A stretch of 64,000 bases of DNA from Levilactobacillus acidifarinae DSM 19394 = JCM 15949 (GCF_001434835.1 NZ_AZDV01000023.1:66982-130981), one strand, 5' to 3'. Shown: positions 33,897 through 42,590, numbered from the stretch's first letter. Numbers and translations: made by a program. The notes: generated by a model from the letters alone, not told the origin.

Positions 33897-35282
33897 ATGA
33901 GAAAAAGGATGGATCGTAGTGCTCGTGGACTTTTCATAAAAAGTAATTACCTAAGGTCGCCTAAGGAAAATGAGTGCATCCGAAAAAAATTATTAAAAGA
34001 TGATTACCGTAAAATATTGACAACTGACGAAAATACACGAATTGATGATAATTTTGAGATGTGGATTACTCAATGTCGAAAAGAATGGTCTAAATTTGGG
34101 CGTCATAATCCGGTTAAAATAAAAAAGGATGATCCAGAAACACATTGTCAAATGTGTCATCAAAAGTTATCAAGTAAAAAATATCGAGTGAAGAATAGTT
34201 ACACTGACGAGATACTATGGATTGGTGCTGACTGTTTTGAAAAAATTATCAACAATGTGGAAGGCCTACTAGGGGCTGGCTACAATCAAGAACAGGCAAG
34301 AAAATTTGAATTATTTAAGCGCGAAAATCCAGAAATTATTTCTTTTGTGAGTGATAAGTTATCAGATAATGCACTTTATATCCTACCAAAATACATCATG
34401 GATCATGAAGCGAACGTTCTTTCTGAAATTCGTAAATATGTCAAATATCATGTTATTAGTGGTTCTGATTCCAACTCGAAATTGGAAGATATATATTCCG
34501 AGATAAATAAGGTTTCAGTCAGAATTAAAAACTTCATTCAAAGATCAAATCCGGTTAAAAATATTTCAAGTGATTGGGCCAAACAAATCATCAATTTACA
34601 AGCAGGTGGTAAAAGGATTATTAACAGTATCTCTGAAAATAATGGAGAGATTGATAAAAATATTGCCTCACGTATAAAGTTTCATCCGTTTCTAGTGCAA
34701 TATGTTAATGGGATGAATTCAAAATGGAATGATTTACACTTTGGTGTTAGAGGGAATAGTGGTATTACCATTACAACAATGTTTGATAACAAAACATTTG
34801 TAATCGACGTACCATCTGAAGTAGTGATTAGCAAACTAGGATATCCAGGTAGTTTTAATGATGTAAATAGTAGTCAAGATTTGCTGAACGTTTTGACGTA
34901 TAGGGGAGCTACAGTGAATGATTCTGATACTAGACGTAATCTACAACTGATAGCATTCGAGTCATTCAAAAGGTCTCACTACTCTAGGCATGACTTTAGC
35001 TTAGGAGAAGTAACCAAGTATATTTCAGAGCGTGAAAGACAAATGACGGATAAAACGCATGTCTCGAAAAAGCGATTTGAAAGTAAGGCTAGAAAATCGG
35101 TGTTTTATCAAGTGGGGAACTACTATGTGGATTTAAATGTTGATGAGTTGCAGCAGTTTGGAATGTGGACACTAGAGAGCCATAAATTTATGGTCTCCGA
35201 TACTCTGTTAGCTCAACAAGCAAAGGTGTCTAAGGATGAAATATTAGATGACTTTTATCAAGATATGCAGTTCGCTAATTAG
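33897..35282 (+). CDS. AT-rich gene of unknown function with a Cys cluster
   Basis: Protein of 461 residues, hydrophilic and rich in Lys, Asn and Ser. One notable feature is a possible metal site near residues 83-120: CQMCHQKL, then WIGADCFEKI. No catalytic motif is recognised. GAGAGGGTG precedes ATG 33897. The gene is much more AT-rich than the flanking chromosome and sits in the right-hand cargo of element 1, next to the gene at 35378. The two do not overlap and have about 95 bases between them. Confidence 0.75.
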   Translation: MRKRMDRSARGLFIKSNYLRSPKENECIRKKLLKDDYRKILTTDENTRIDDNFEMWITQCRKEWSKFGRHNPVKIKKDDPETHCQMCHQKLSSKKYRVKNSYTDEILWIGADCFEKIINNVEGLLGAGYNQEQARKFELFKRENPEIISFVSDKLSDNALYILPKYIMDHEANVLSEIRKYVKYHVISGSDSNSKLEDIYSEINKVSVRIKNFIQRSNPVKNISSDWAKQIINLQAGGKRIINSISENNGEIDKNIASRIKFHPFLVQYVNGMNSKWNDLHFGVRGNSGITITTMFDNKTFVIDVPSEVVISKLGYPGSFNDVNSSQDLLNVLTYRGATVNDSDTRRNLQLIAFESFKRSHYSRHDFSLGEVTKYISERERQMTDKTHVSKKRFESKARKSVFYQVGNYYVDLNVDELQQFGMWTLESHKFMVSDTLLAQQAKVSKDEILDDFYQDMQFAN

Positions 35283-35377
35283 GCTATTGAGCGTTTGTGA
35301 AATAGCATTGGCGTATATATAATTAAACCGGACTAGCGAAGGCAGAAAGGGTACAAACGAAAGGTATTGATTTAGAG

Positions 35378-36508
35378 ATGCTATGGCCGGATGAAAAACT
35401 TGATTTGTGGAAAGTGTCTACAGATTTCCCGACAAGGGGGATTCAGTGGGAGCATAATTATCGGAATGATTATCTTAACTTAGCATTACAATACAAAATG
35501 GCTGGGGTAGATGTCTTAAACGAAATTATTAATTCTGGTCATGACAATAGTAAGGAAGATACCTGGTTTCTTGCTGGAAGTTTTATGTTACGACAGTCCA
35601 TTGAGTTGATTCTTAAAGCAAAAGCATGTGAAGTAATTACTGAGAACCAGCTTATTCAAGCAGAGTTTAGAAGTAACGCGCATAACCTGACTGAAGTTTT
35701 AGAGCTAGTTCTTCGAGAAGGCGGCAATGAATTTTCAGCTACAGAGTTACAGTGGCTAAAGGAATATTTCGTTAGTGTGGAACGTATTGATGAAAAATCT
35801 GAGTTCTTCAGATACCCGCTCAATACAGGATTCTTGAAAATTTACTCAGGTACGTTTTTGGATATTCGTAAAATTGCAAATCGAATGTTGTTAGCTTTTT
35901 CAATCGTTTATAACTCATTTAAATCTGCAAAGAAAATAGAGTATAATCTGTCAGAATTACAACAGACAACTGAATTCTTTTCATTTAGTGATACTGGAAT
36001 AGGTAATTTTAGGATTGGATGGGGATTTAACCCTGAAAGATTCTATAATGTTATTGAAGGATACTCTGAGGTAAGCGAGTTCCTGGTTTCTGTTGAGGAG
36101 CGAAGAAAGCAAGATTACTTCTTATTTCCAGTAATGTTTTCTCTAAGACACTTGTTGGAGCTAGAACTAACCCGATTTGCTGAGTACGATCTTTCTGATA
36201 TTCTAGTAAAGAGAATTAAAAGTAAAAGTCATAGATTGTATAAAGATTTATGGATGCGACTGAGGCCAGCCATTGAAGGCAGTATGGGTAATTCAGTTCT
36301 GTTGGATAATGTTGAAAATGTAATAGTGGAATTGGACTCCATAGACCGTAAGGGAGATTTTTTTCGATATCCTATGGGATATAACTTTGAGTATCATGAG
36401 TTTTCAAATGACGTTGATGTAAATCATGTTTTGGTATGCATTCTTAGTGTCGTTAACTTTTTTGAAGGAATCGATGGCATTTTTTCTACTAAGTTTAACA
36501 AAAGGTAA
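35378..36508 (+). CDS. Tandem-domain protein with HEPN-like features
   Basis: Protein of 376 residues built of two similar halves. Each has a helix FxLRxxxELxL (residues about 68-80 and 250-262), a His-containing turn before a long helix (RSNAHNLTEVLEL and KSKSHRLYKDLWM), and a DxxxxFFRYP box (about 143-150 and 325-332). Paired helical domains with a conserved Arg/His arrangement recall HEPN-type proteins, several of which are RNases in defence systems, but I cannot confirm an Rx4-6H motif. ATG 35378 has no strong ribosome site; TTG or GTG further upstream may be used. It is the last gene before the element's right end. Confidence 0.72.
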   Translation: MLWPDEKLDLWKVSTDFPTRGIQWEHNYRNDYLNLALQYKMAGVDVLNEIINSGHDNSKEDTWFLAGSFMLRQSIELILKAKACEVITENQLIQAEFRSNAHNLTEVLELVLREGGNEFSATELQWLKEYFVSVERIDEKSEFFRYPLNTGFLKIYSGTFLDIRKIANRMLLAFSIVYNSFKSAKKIEYNLSELQQTTEFFSFSDTGIGNFRIGWGFNPERFYNVIEGYSEVSEFLVSVEERRKQDYFLFPVMFSLRHLLELELTRFAEYDLSDILVKRIKSKSHRLYKDLWMRLRPAIEGSMGNSVLLDNVENVIVELDSIDRKGDFFRYPMGYNFEYHEFSNDVDVNHVLVCILSVVNFFEGIDGIFSTKFNKR

Positions 36509-36585
36509 AAATCATAATATTTTATATGGGTAAAGACTAGTAAAAATGCGGTTTTGGGTGAACTGAGTTTGGTTAGAACTAATGA

Positions 36586-36682
36586 TATTTAGGTAATTAT
36601 TTTGTCACTAGGATGACCCGAACGTACTAGCATAAGCCTTGGTATTGATGACTTTATATATCTTCATGCGGGCATTAAGGCT
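36586..36682 (+). repeat. Conserved right end of element 1
   Basis: About 95 bases ending at the gpmA fragment are repeated before gpmA fragment C (41766-41862) with roughly four of five bases the same, including GTCACTAG, ATGACCCGA, GGTATTGATG and TTTATATA. They do not resemble the gpmA sequence at the same position in copy A, so they mark the inside end of the two inserted elements. Confidence 0.65.
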
Positions 36683-36895
36683 CCATTCTGGGAAGACCAA
36701 ATCGCCCCTAAGTTGCTGGATGGCAAGAACGTCATCATTGCAGCCCACGGTAACTCATTACGTGCTTTAAGCAAGTACATCGAACGGATTTCTGATGACG
36801 ACATCATGAATCTTGAAATGGCTACTGGTGAACCAGTGGTTTACGACTTCGATGACAAGTTAAACATGACTAACAAGACTAAGTTGGGCAAGTAG
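36683..36895 (+). pseudogene. gpmA 3' fragment, copy B
   Basis: The last 71 codons of gpmA without the rest of the gene, open to the normal stop codon. Bases up to the core at 36773-36789 differ from gpmA at about 12 of 90 positions; from the core through the terminator it is identical to copy A. No start or ribosome site is expected to be used. Confidence 0.88.
36773..36789 (+). repeat. Candidate attachment core, copy B
   Basis: Same 17 bases as 20314-20330. Left flank differs from copies A and C; right flank is identical to A. Confidence 0.65.
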
Positions 36896-36907
36896 TCCAA
36901 ATTAGTT

Positions 36908-36942
36908 AAGGCCGATCCGGCTTAGGCAGGGTCGGCTTTTTC
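36908..36942 (+). terminator. gpmA terminator, copy B
   Basis: GCCGATCC and GGGTCGGC stem with T run, identical to copy A. Confidence 0.85.
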
Positions 36943-36954
36943 GTGGGGAAAATG

Positions 36955-37078
36955 TAAAAGAGTGTGCCGAAGGGCGGTTAGTCAGCGAGCATTAACGTCA
37001 TTAGGGTGATTAGCCGGGGCTTGGCTAATTGGCCTAATGGGGTTAAGCGGAGCTGGCTGCCCGGTAGGTGCACGTTTC
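36955..37078 (+). ncRNA. Candidate structured RNA, copy B
   Basis: A segment of about 124 bases absent from copy A but present in copy C. A long hairpin dominates: CATTAGG (36999-37005) with CCTAATG (37033-37039), and ATTAGCC (37009-37015) with GGCTAAT (37023-37029). A small hairpin TGCCGAAGGGCG lies near the 5' side, and TTAAC/GTTAA extends the main stem outward. Copy C keeps the inner helix with different bases (two covarying pairs). No protein frame crosses it. It could be an RNA gene or a leader of the cassette; strand is taken as plus from context. Confidence 0.5.
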
Positions 37079-37081
37079 GAC

Positions 37082-37111
37082 ACCAGTGGTCACTAATTGG
37101 TCACTTTTGGT
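37082..37111. promoter_or_regulatory. Conserved 30-bp imperfect dyad, copy B
   Basis: Same dyad as 20499-20528 with one base changed, upstream of cassette B. Confidence 0.5.
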
Positions 37112-37157
37112 CGTTGGATTTGAGTTGCTTGGGACCGTTCGAAGGAGGATTCTTTTA

Positions 37158-37376
37158 ATGTATGAGGTTGACGAATTATTAGAAGCTAAGCGTCAAATTG
37201 ACTCAACGTTGCATAAGATTCGGGAGGTCGTGAAGACCTTTGAAGCTAAAGAGAACCCTAGCCGGTATAAGTCCCAACTGACCTTAGCGAAACGGCGATT
37301 GAAGGCTTTCGGGATAGCTAATCAGCTGATTGAGGATAAACTGTTCGAGCTAAAGAATGACCATGACGAGCACTAA
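37158..37376 (+). CDS. Cassette gene 1, copy B
   Basis: Homologue of the gene at 20576, 72 residues, intact. It differs mainly near the N-terminus (MYEVDE) and in the acidic tail. GGAGGA lies upstream of ATG 37158. Confidence 0.72.
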   Translation: MYEVDELLEAKRQIDSTLHKIREVVKTFEAKENPSRYKSQLTLAKRRLKAFGIANQLIEDKLFELKNDHDEH

Positions 37377-37418
37377 ACAGATACTATGCTATACACAACT
37401 ATAAGAGCAGAAAAGAGA

Positions 37419-37682
37419 TTGAATTTGGCAGTTAAAGAAGTTACGCAAGTTGAAATGATGAAGATTATCGCGTTGTTCCGTAAGGAAGGGTTCAAGGGTG
37501 AGTACGAAGACTTCCAACGGGTTAGTGGTACTGATCGCGAGTTCTTTGTAGTAATGTCTAACGAACAGGGAGTTAAGGCCTTGTTCCGGGCTAGTCTGAT
37601 GCTGAATGCGGTGCAGTTTCAGTATGTGTTGGACGACAAGCATACGTTCGTCCAAGAGGGACAGGGCGCCGATGCCAGCTAA
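37419..37682 (+). CDS. Cassette gene 2, copy B
   Basis: Homologue of the gene at 20837, 87 residues, intact and nearly the same in protein sequence. TTG start at the equivalent place; the frame is open further upstream to 37386. It overlaps the start of the damaged cassette gene 3. Confidence 0.72.
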   Translation: MNLAVKEVTQVEMMKIIALFRKEGFKGEYEDFQRVSGTDREFFVVMSNEQGVKALFRASLMLNAVQFQYVLDDKHTFVQEGQGADAS

Positions 37683-37896
37683 TCCGGAATTACTTGCGTC
37701 GATTAAGAACCAAGTTTGTTATACGAATTTAGTCTATGAACGGGTTAATAAGAAGCTGAAGGTCGATTTGGCACTGCCTGAGATTAAAAAGTTAGTCCAG
37801 GATATCTTGAGTGATGACCAGACGACCGTTGAAAAGCGGGGGAAGAACTACTACGTTAGTGGTTTAAATTTTAGTACCCGACTGACGATTAATTAG
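37672..37896 (+). pseudogene. Cassette gene 3, copy B: DUF3781-like, cut early
   Basis: Homologue of the gene at 21090. A TAG replaces the Ser codon in the TINSFNFRLI segment, removing the last 12 codons; the remainder is readable to a later TAA. The lost part is a conserved end of the family, so the protein is probably impaired. Confidence 0.75.
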
Positions 37897-37947
37897 TTTA
37901 ACTTTCGACTGATTACGGCAGATTACATTTAAAAAATGGTAATTTAG

Positions 37948-37991
37948 AAATCAACGACTAGGCTTAATTGCCTGATTGTTGATTTTTTATA
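37948..37991 (+). terminator. Terminator after cassette B
   Basis: AAATCAAC and GTTGATTT with an inner AGGC/GCCT pairing, followed by TTTT. The rest of the gap to 38199 shows no gene. Confidence 0.75.
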
Positions 37992-38199
37992 TATGTACAA
38001 TAACGTGATAATTGATGAGAATATAAAAAATAAATGACGTAGGTTTATAATTTTTGTGGTGGTCTATACCTTCAGTTGTTTTATATATGCTGATTACATA
38101 GTGTTTCTTTACCTAATTCAATCTATTATTTTAGATTGCTAAATGAGTATTGAAGTCTGTAATATGGCTTGCTAAAGTGAGTTCAAGGGGCGATAAGTT

Positions 38200-38574
38200 A
38201 TGCAAAGAAAGATATCTGTAGACGATACCGTTACGAATCATTTACAAGAAATTTTAAATAGAAAACACATTCGGCTTGAAGATTTTGTTAAATATGCAGT
38301 CAATCGGGGATTGTCACGTGCATTAGTATATAAGATTGCAGCTGATCCTCATTATGGTGGCATGAAAGAAAGTACTTCACACATATTGCAAGTATTGTTA
38401 AACGTATCGCATGATGAGTTGGTAACATGGTGTCCTAATATGGAGGTATGTCTGCATGATGATCCACGAGGATTTACACAGGATTGTCTTAAGAAATTAA
38501 GTGAAGAAATGTTAACAATTGGAATTGAACTATCAAGTTTATTCACAAAATCACGCAATGAATGTTACCACTAG
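38200..38574 (+). CDS. Possible DNA-binding protein of unknown role
   Basis: Protein of 124 residues, AT-rich gene. Residues 15-60 (LNRKHIRLEDFVKYAVNRG then SRALVYKIA) look like a divergent helix-turn-helix of the phage repressor type, but I cannot confirm it. No strong ribosome site is visible upstream of ATG 38200 (GGGGCGATAAG). It overlaps the next gene by about 17 bases. Confidence 0.6.
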   Translation: MQRKISVDDTVTNHLQEILNRKHIRLEDFVKYAVNRGLSRALVYKIAADPHYGGMKESTSHILQVLLNVSHDELVTWCPNMEVCLHDDPRGFTQDCLKKLSEEMLTIGIELSSLFTKSRNECYH

Positions 38575-38935
38575 ATATGCACAAAATAGACGTATGTATT
38601 TGGACGGTAATTTTAGGATTTATACTAGAGGCCTTTCTGAACTGGATTTGATTAACTTTGATGTAATTAATAATCGAATTGATACGACAGCAGAGGAGCT
38701 CAAAAAATTTCATTTAATGTTGTTACAACAAGTAGTAAAGTTTGCTAAGAAAATAGGAATTTATAAAGTTAGATACTACGTTTTTCAATATGATTACGAA
38801 GAGAAAGTGTGTGTATCTCCAAAACAGAATATGGAAATTTGTAAGGAACTGGGTTTTGAAGTTTCATATAAGCGTAGTGCAACTGATTATCAGACATGTT
38901 TTGAGAAAACAATTGTAAGTCCTAACATTTCTTAG
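38558..38935 (+). CDS. Protein of unknown function in element 2
   Basis: About 125 residues, hydrophilic, Lys- and Tyr-rich (KFAKKIGIYKVRYYVFQYDY). Family not recognised. ATG 38558 overlaps the previous gene; a start at 38519 is also possible. The region is AT-rich like that gene, so the pair probably moved together. Confidence 0.6.
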   Translation: MNVTTRYAQNRRMYLDGNFRIYTRGLSELDLINFDVINNRIDTTAEELKKFHLMLLQQVVKFAKKIGIYKVRYYVFQYDYEEKVCVSPKQNMEICKELGFEVSYKRSATDYQTCFEKTIVSPNIS

Positions 38936-38974
38936 TTCAGTATAAGTTGATGGGACGATGACACTTAAGATTAT

Positions 38975-39019
38975 AGAAAAAAGGTGGTAGGTGAGCACTC
39001 AGTCTCACTTACCACCTGT
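38975..39019 (-). terminator. Terminator of the MacB-type ABC transporter gene
   Basis: AGGTGGTA and TACCACCT with an inner GTGAG/CTCAC; T run on the minus strand. Confidence 0.8.
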
Positions 39020-39037
39020 TAGTCTTAAGATTTGAAT

Positions 39038-40948
39038 TTATTCAACGCTTAACGCGGTCACTGGGTCCAACCGAGCGGCCTTCCAAGAAGGCGCCAGAGC
39101 GGCAATTAGACTAATTAAGATGCCAACTGTCACGCCAAAAACCACAAATCCAATATTCAGGTGAGCAATGTCGTAGTGAACGAAGCCGGATGACGCCGCA
39201 TTGATGCCTAACGTAGCACCCCAAGCAACAAGTGCTCCTAAACTGCTGAATAGCGTCCCCAGAATCAGGGATTCTGAGAAGAACAAAGATCGAATGTCTG
39301 CACGGCTGGCACCTAATGCGCGGAGAATCCCAATTTCTTTAGTCCGGGCGCCGACACCAATATATAACACCACAATGATCATGATTGCCGAGACTAATAA
39401 GGAAATGCCCGCAATTCCCGCTAAAAGGTACGAGGCTAATTTGACGTAGTTGTTAATCGTGTCGAGCATGGAACCAACACCAGTTAGTTGATAGTGGGCA
39501 GCCTTTACTTTGTTCTGAACCGTTTTAACGTTGGCTAAGCGGTCAATGGTCACGACCAGGAGTGAGGCTTTCAAGTTAATACCTTTGGCGCGGGCCATGC
39601 TAGCTACAGTTGCCCAACTAGCAGTGGCACTCTTAGCGGTTTTCATAATACCGACAACTTTAAGTGATCGTGATAATAAGACGGGACGATGCTGATTGTC
39701 ATAGGTATTGATGTAGAAGGTAACGTGCCGACCAATCATCGATTTGGGGGCTTGATTTGAATACTTCTTAGCTAAGTCCTTACTGATAATGATCTCATTT
39801 AAGCCCGTGGCATTGCGCCCAGCACTGAGATTCTTCGTTAAAAAGCTACGATTTTGAGTTTGAAAATAGGAAGTCGTCACGTTCTTTTGATGATATTTAA
39901 CCTGAACACTCGGCGCATAGTAGGCTTTCTCAACGTGGGCAACGTGCTTAATGGCACGCATCTTTTTGATATCTGATTGATTCATCGCAATTGACGAAAT
40001 ATCATTATCTTTGACTTTTTTGGTAACGGAAATTGAAGTGGGATTTAAGTTACCGGCAATTTCGTGTTGTATAAAGCCGTTAACACCACTCCCAAGTGAG
40101 AGCATCAGCAAAACACTAAAGATGCCGACAATTCCGCCAAAAATAATCAGTGCGTTGCTTCCTAGGTTATGCCGCATATGCTTTAATGCCATATGGAAGG
40201 TTGCCATAAAACCCAGTTGTTTTGAATGATAGGCTAGTTTATTCGGTGTCGTTGTGAAGGCTGGTTTTAACCGTTCGTCACGGTCAAGAATGCCATTGTC
40301 CAGATGAACAACGCGGGTCCCGTAGTCAGCCACTGTTTGGGAGTGGGTGACGGCAATGACCAACTTACCATCTTTAGCAATTTCTTCCAGTAATTCAAGG
40401 ATTTCGGTGGTATTGGCGGCATCTAGGGCGCCAGTGGGTTCGTCGGCAATAATGATATCTGGATCGTTCGCAAGGGCCCGGGCAATTGCGACCCGTTGTT
40501 TCTGACCACCAGATAATTGGTTAGGATAGGCTTTTAGTTTTTGTCCTAGGCCGACCCGTTGCAAGAGTCGTTTAGCAATCTCTAATTGCTGTGACTTGGG
40601 AAAATCGGTCATTTCTAGCCCAACCAAAACGTTTTCCAAAATCGTGAGGTGACTGATGAGGTTAAATGATTGAAAAATAAAGCCGATGTTTTCCCGACGG
40701 TATTGATCAAGTTGCTTAGTCGTCATCGTGCGTAAGTCATGATTATTGAAAACAACATTGCCACTGTATTGACTATCGAGTCCGGCGATAATATTCATGA
40801 AGGTGGTTTTTCCGCCACCGGATTCGCCAAGAATTGAGACGAAATCACCGCGGTCAAACGAAACGTTGATTCCCTTTAAAACGGCTAATTGGCCACCTTC
40901 AGCCAATTGGTAGCTTTTTTGTAACTGATGGATTGCTAAAACAGGCAT
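39038..40948 (-). CDS. MacB-type ABC transporter, ATPase fused to permease
   Basis: Single-chain half transporter of 636 residues. The ATPase domain (1-230) has Walker A GESGGGKTT, signature LSGGQKQ, Walker B IIIADEP and the H-loop VTHSQ. A membrane helix near 265-290, a large extracytoplasmic domain and three helices near 505-620 (the FtsX/MacB permease) follow. MacB-like mechanotransmission pumps move antimicrobial peptides, lantibiotics or macrolides out of the envelope. Regulation is visible: the divergent TetR gene and four CTAAC-N3-GTTAG dyads lie in the promoter gap. It is the main cargo of element 2. Confidence 0.93.
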   Translation of the reverse strand: MPVLAIHQLQKSYQLAEGGQLAVLKGINVSFDRGDFVSILGESGGGKTTFMNIIAGLDSQYSGNVVFNNHDLRTMTTKQLDQYRRENIGFIFQSFNLISHLTILENVLVGLEMTDFPKSQQLEIAKRLLQRVGLGQKLKAYPNQLSGGQKQRVAIARALANDPDIIIADEPTGALDAANTTEILELLEEIAKDGKLVIAVTHSQTVADYGTRVVHLDNGILDRDERLKPAFTTTPNKLAYHSKQLGFMATFHMALKHMRHNLGSNALIIFGGIVGIFSVLLMLSLGSGVNGFIQHEIAGNLNPTSISVTKKVKDNDISSIAMNQSDIKKMRAIKHVAHVEKAYYAPSVQVKYHQKNVTTSYFQTQNRSFLTKNLSAGRNATGLNEIIISKDLAKKYSNQAPKSMIGRHVTFYINTYDNQHRPVLLSRSLKVVGIMKTAKSATASWATVASMARAKGINLKASLLVVTIDRLANVKTVQNKVKAAHYQLTGVGSMLDTINNYVKLASYLLAGIAGISLLVSAIMIIVVLYIGVGARTKEIGILRALGASRADIRSLFFSESLILGTLFSSLGALVAWGATLGINAASSGFVHYDIAHLNIGFVVFGVTVGILISLIAALAPSWKAARLDPVTALSVE

Positions 40949-41175
40949 ATTAAAAATCTCCTTTTGAATTAAGTAGACTAACGATGTTAGAATTTGGCGA
41001 TAAAAGCTTACTGAAAAGGCGTTCGGTTTATCGCTGATAGAGGAGCTCTATTAGTATAAGCTAACGATGTTAGATTATGTACAATCTAACATCGTTAGTT
41101 TTTTGTGTCAAGAGATTTAAAAATATAAATTCCTGTGGTATGATGCAACTAACAAAGTTAGAAAGTAGGCGGTTA
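40949..41175. promoter_or_regulatory. Divergent control region with four TetR-type operators
   Basis: Four dyads of the form CTAAC-N3-GTTAG lie at 40978-40990, 41061-41073, 41086-41098 and 41149-41161. The middle pair together forms a 16-base perfect inverted repeat (41061-41098) followed by TTTTTT, so it can also work as a terminator. The outer sites sit just before each gene start. Confidence 0.85.
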
Positions 41176-41754
41176 ATGATGAAAATAGATCAACAAGCTA
41201 TTTTGAAAGCCGCAACGGAAATCTTGAATACTAAGGGGATTGCTGCTTTGTCAATGCGAGCAATTGCTGCGAATTTAGATGTTAAAGCGGCCTCGTTGTA
41301 CTTCCATATTAAAAATAAAAATGATTTATTTGAACAGATATCAGAAGGAATTTCTCAGCGTGTTTTTGAGAAACTAAATCGGGTGGATGAACCAGATCTC
41401 CAGCGCTTAATGGATGTTTTTCGGGCAGAGCTCAAACGAATTCAGGATTCACCACAAATTTTTTCGAATACGGCGCCATTCACGCCGTATCGAACACGAC
41501 TTATTCAGTTTTCATTGGACCACCTGCAACAACTCGGGGTTCCTCAGCAGTTCACGGCAACGGCAGGTAATCTATTAAATAATTACGTTTTATCGTTTGT
41601 TTCCGACGAACAATATTTTTCGCGTGTCGATTCCTCGACATTCGATGAAAGCCAATTTAAGAGTCCAATTAATATGGCAGATCCAGATGATTCTTTTCAA
41701 TATGGATTGAATCTAATCTTTGCGGGGATTCGGGTACAATCTAAAAATGGGTGA
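41176..41754 (+). CDS. TetR-family transcriptional regulator
   Basis: Regulator of 192 residues with an N-terminal TetR-type helix-turn-helix (LSMRAIAANLDVKAASLYFHIKNK is the typical recognition region, given here only in part: DVKAASLYFHIKNK) and a C-terminal TetR_C-like ligand domain. It is divergent from the MacB-type gene and the gap holds four like dyads, so repression of both genes, relieved by the pump's substrate, is the expected circuit. ATG 41176 or 41179 can serve as start; the site is AGGCGG. Confidence 0.88.
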   Translation: MMKIDQQAILKAATEILNTKGIAALSMRAIAANLDVKAASLYFHIKNKNDLFEQISEGISQRVFEKLNRVDEPDLQRLMDVFRAELKRIQDSPQIFSNTAPFTPYRTRLIQFSLDHLQQLGVPQQFTATAGNLLNNYVLSFVSDEQYFSRVDSSTFDESQFKSPINMADPDDSFQYGLNLIFAGIRVQSKNG

Positions 41755-41765
41755 TGGAATCACTA

Positions 41766-41862
41766 GATTTAATGAATTATCTTGTCACTAGAATGACCCG
41801 AGCAGACTAGCGTAAACGTTGGTATTGATGGTTTTATATAACTTCACTCAGCTATTAACGTG
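41766..41862 (+). repeat. Conserved right end of element 2
   Basis: Homologous to 36586-36682 (see there); ends where the third gpmA fragment begins. Confidence 0.65.
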
Positions 41863-42076
41863 CCATTCTGGGAAGACCAAATTGCTCCTAAGTTGCTGGA
41901 TGGCAAGAACGTCATCATCGCAGCCCACGGTAACTCACTCCGGGCACTTTCCAAGTACATCGAACGGATCTCTGATGAAGATATCATGGATCTTGAAGGC
42001 TGCTGGCGGATCACCAGTGGTGGACGACTTCGATGATAAGTTGAACATGACTAACAAGGTTAAGTTGGGCAAGTAA
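41863..42076 (+). pseudogene. gpmA 3' fragment, copy C
   Basis: Third copy of the gpmA 3' end. Left of the core (41953-41969) it equals intact gpmA in 89 of 90 bases; right of it the sequence diverges and has lost the reading frame near 41996-42010. It may be the original chromosomal 3' end that was displaced and is decaying. Confidence 0.85.
41953..41969 (+). repeat. Candidate attachment core, copy C
   Basis: Same 17 bases as 20314-20330. Left flank like copy A, right flank unlike A and B. Confidence 0.65.
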
Positions 42077-42089
42077 TTCCCAGTGACCA

Positions 42090-42123
42090 TGGCCGATCCG
42101 GCTTACGCAGGGTCGGCTTTTTC
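42090..42123 (+). terminator. gpmA terminator, copy C
   Basis: GCCGATCC and GGGTCGGC stem with T run, as in copies A and B. Confidence 0.85.
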
Positions 42124-42134
42124 GTGGGGAAAAA

Positions 42135-42258
42135 TGTAAAAGAGTGCGCCGAAGGGCGGTTAGTCAGCGAGCATTAACGTCATTAGGCGGATAATCCTGG
42201 GCTTGGATTATTTGGCTAATGGGGTTAAGCGGAGCTGGCTGCCCGGTAGGTGCACGTT
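42135..42258 (+). ncRNA. Candidate structured RNA, copy C
   Basis: Homologue of 36955-37078. Outer stem CATTAG (42181-42186) with CTAATG (42216-42221); inner stem ATAATCC (42191-42197) with GGATTAT (42205-42211). Relative to copy B, two inner base pairs changed on both sides. The 5' mini-hairpin is GCGCCGAAGGGCG, with one U-G to C-G change. Confidence 0.5.
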
Positions 42259-42263
42259 TCGAC

Positions 42264-42293
42264 ACCAGTGGTCACTAATTGGTCACTTCTGGT
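42264..42293. promoter_or_regulatory. Conserved 30-bp imperfect dyad, copy C
   Basis: Identical to the copy A dyad at 20499-20528, upstream of cassette C. Confidence 0.5.
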
Positions 42294-42339
42294 CGTTGGA
42301 TTTGAGTTGCTTGGGACCGTTCAAAGGAGGACGCCTTTC

Positions 42340-42549
42340 ATGTATGATGTTGACGAATTATTAGAGGCTAAGCGTCAGATTGACTCAACGTTGCATAAGA
42401 TTCGGGAGGTTATTAAGACCTTTGAAGCGAAAGAGAACCCTAGTCGGTATAAGTCTCAATTGACCTTAGCTAAACGACGGTTGAAGGCATTCGGGATAGC
42501 TAACCAATTGATTGAAGACAAACTAATTGAGTTGAAAAATGACCACTAA
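42340..42549 (+). CDS. Cassette gene 1, copy C
   Basis: Homologue of the gene at 20576, 69 residues, intact but with a slightly shorter C-terminus ending LKNDH. AAAGGAGGA lies upstream of ATG 42340. Confidence 0.72.
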   Translation: MYDVDELLEAKRQIDSTLHKIREVIKTFEAKENPSRYKSQLTLAKRRLKAFGIANQLIEDKLIELKNDH

Positions 42550-42590
42550 ACAGGCACCGTTTAAACACAACTATAAGAGAAGAAAAGAGA

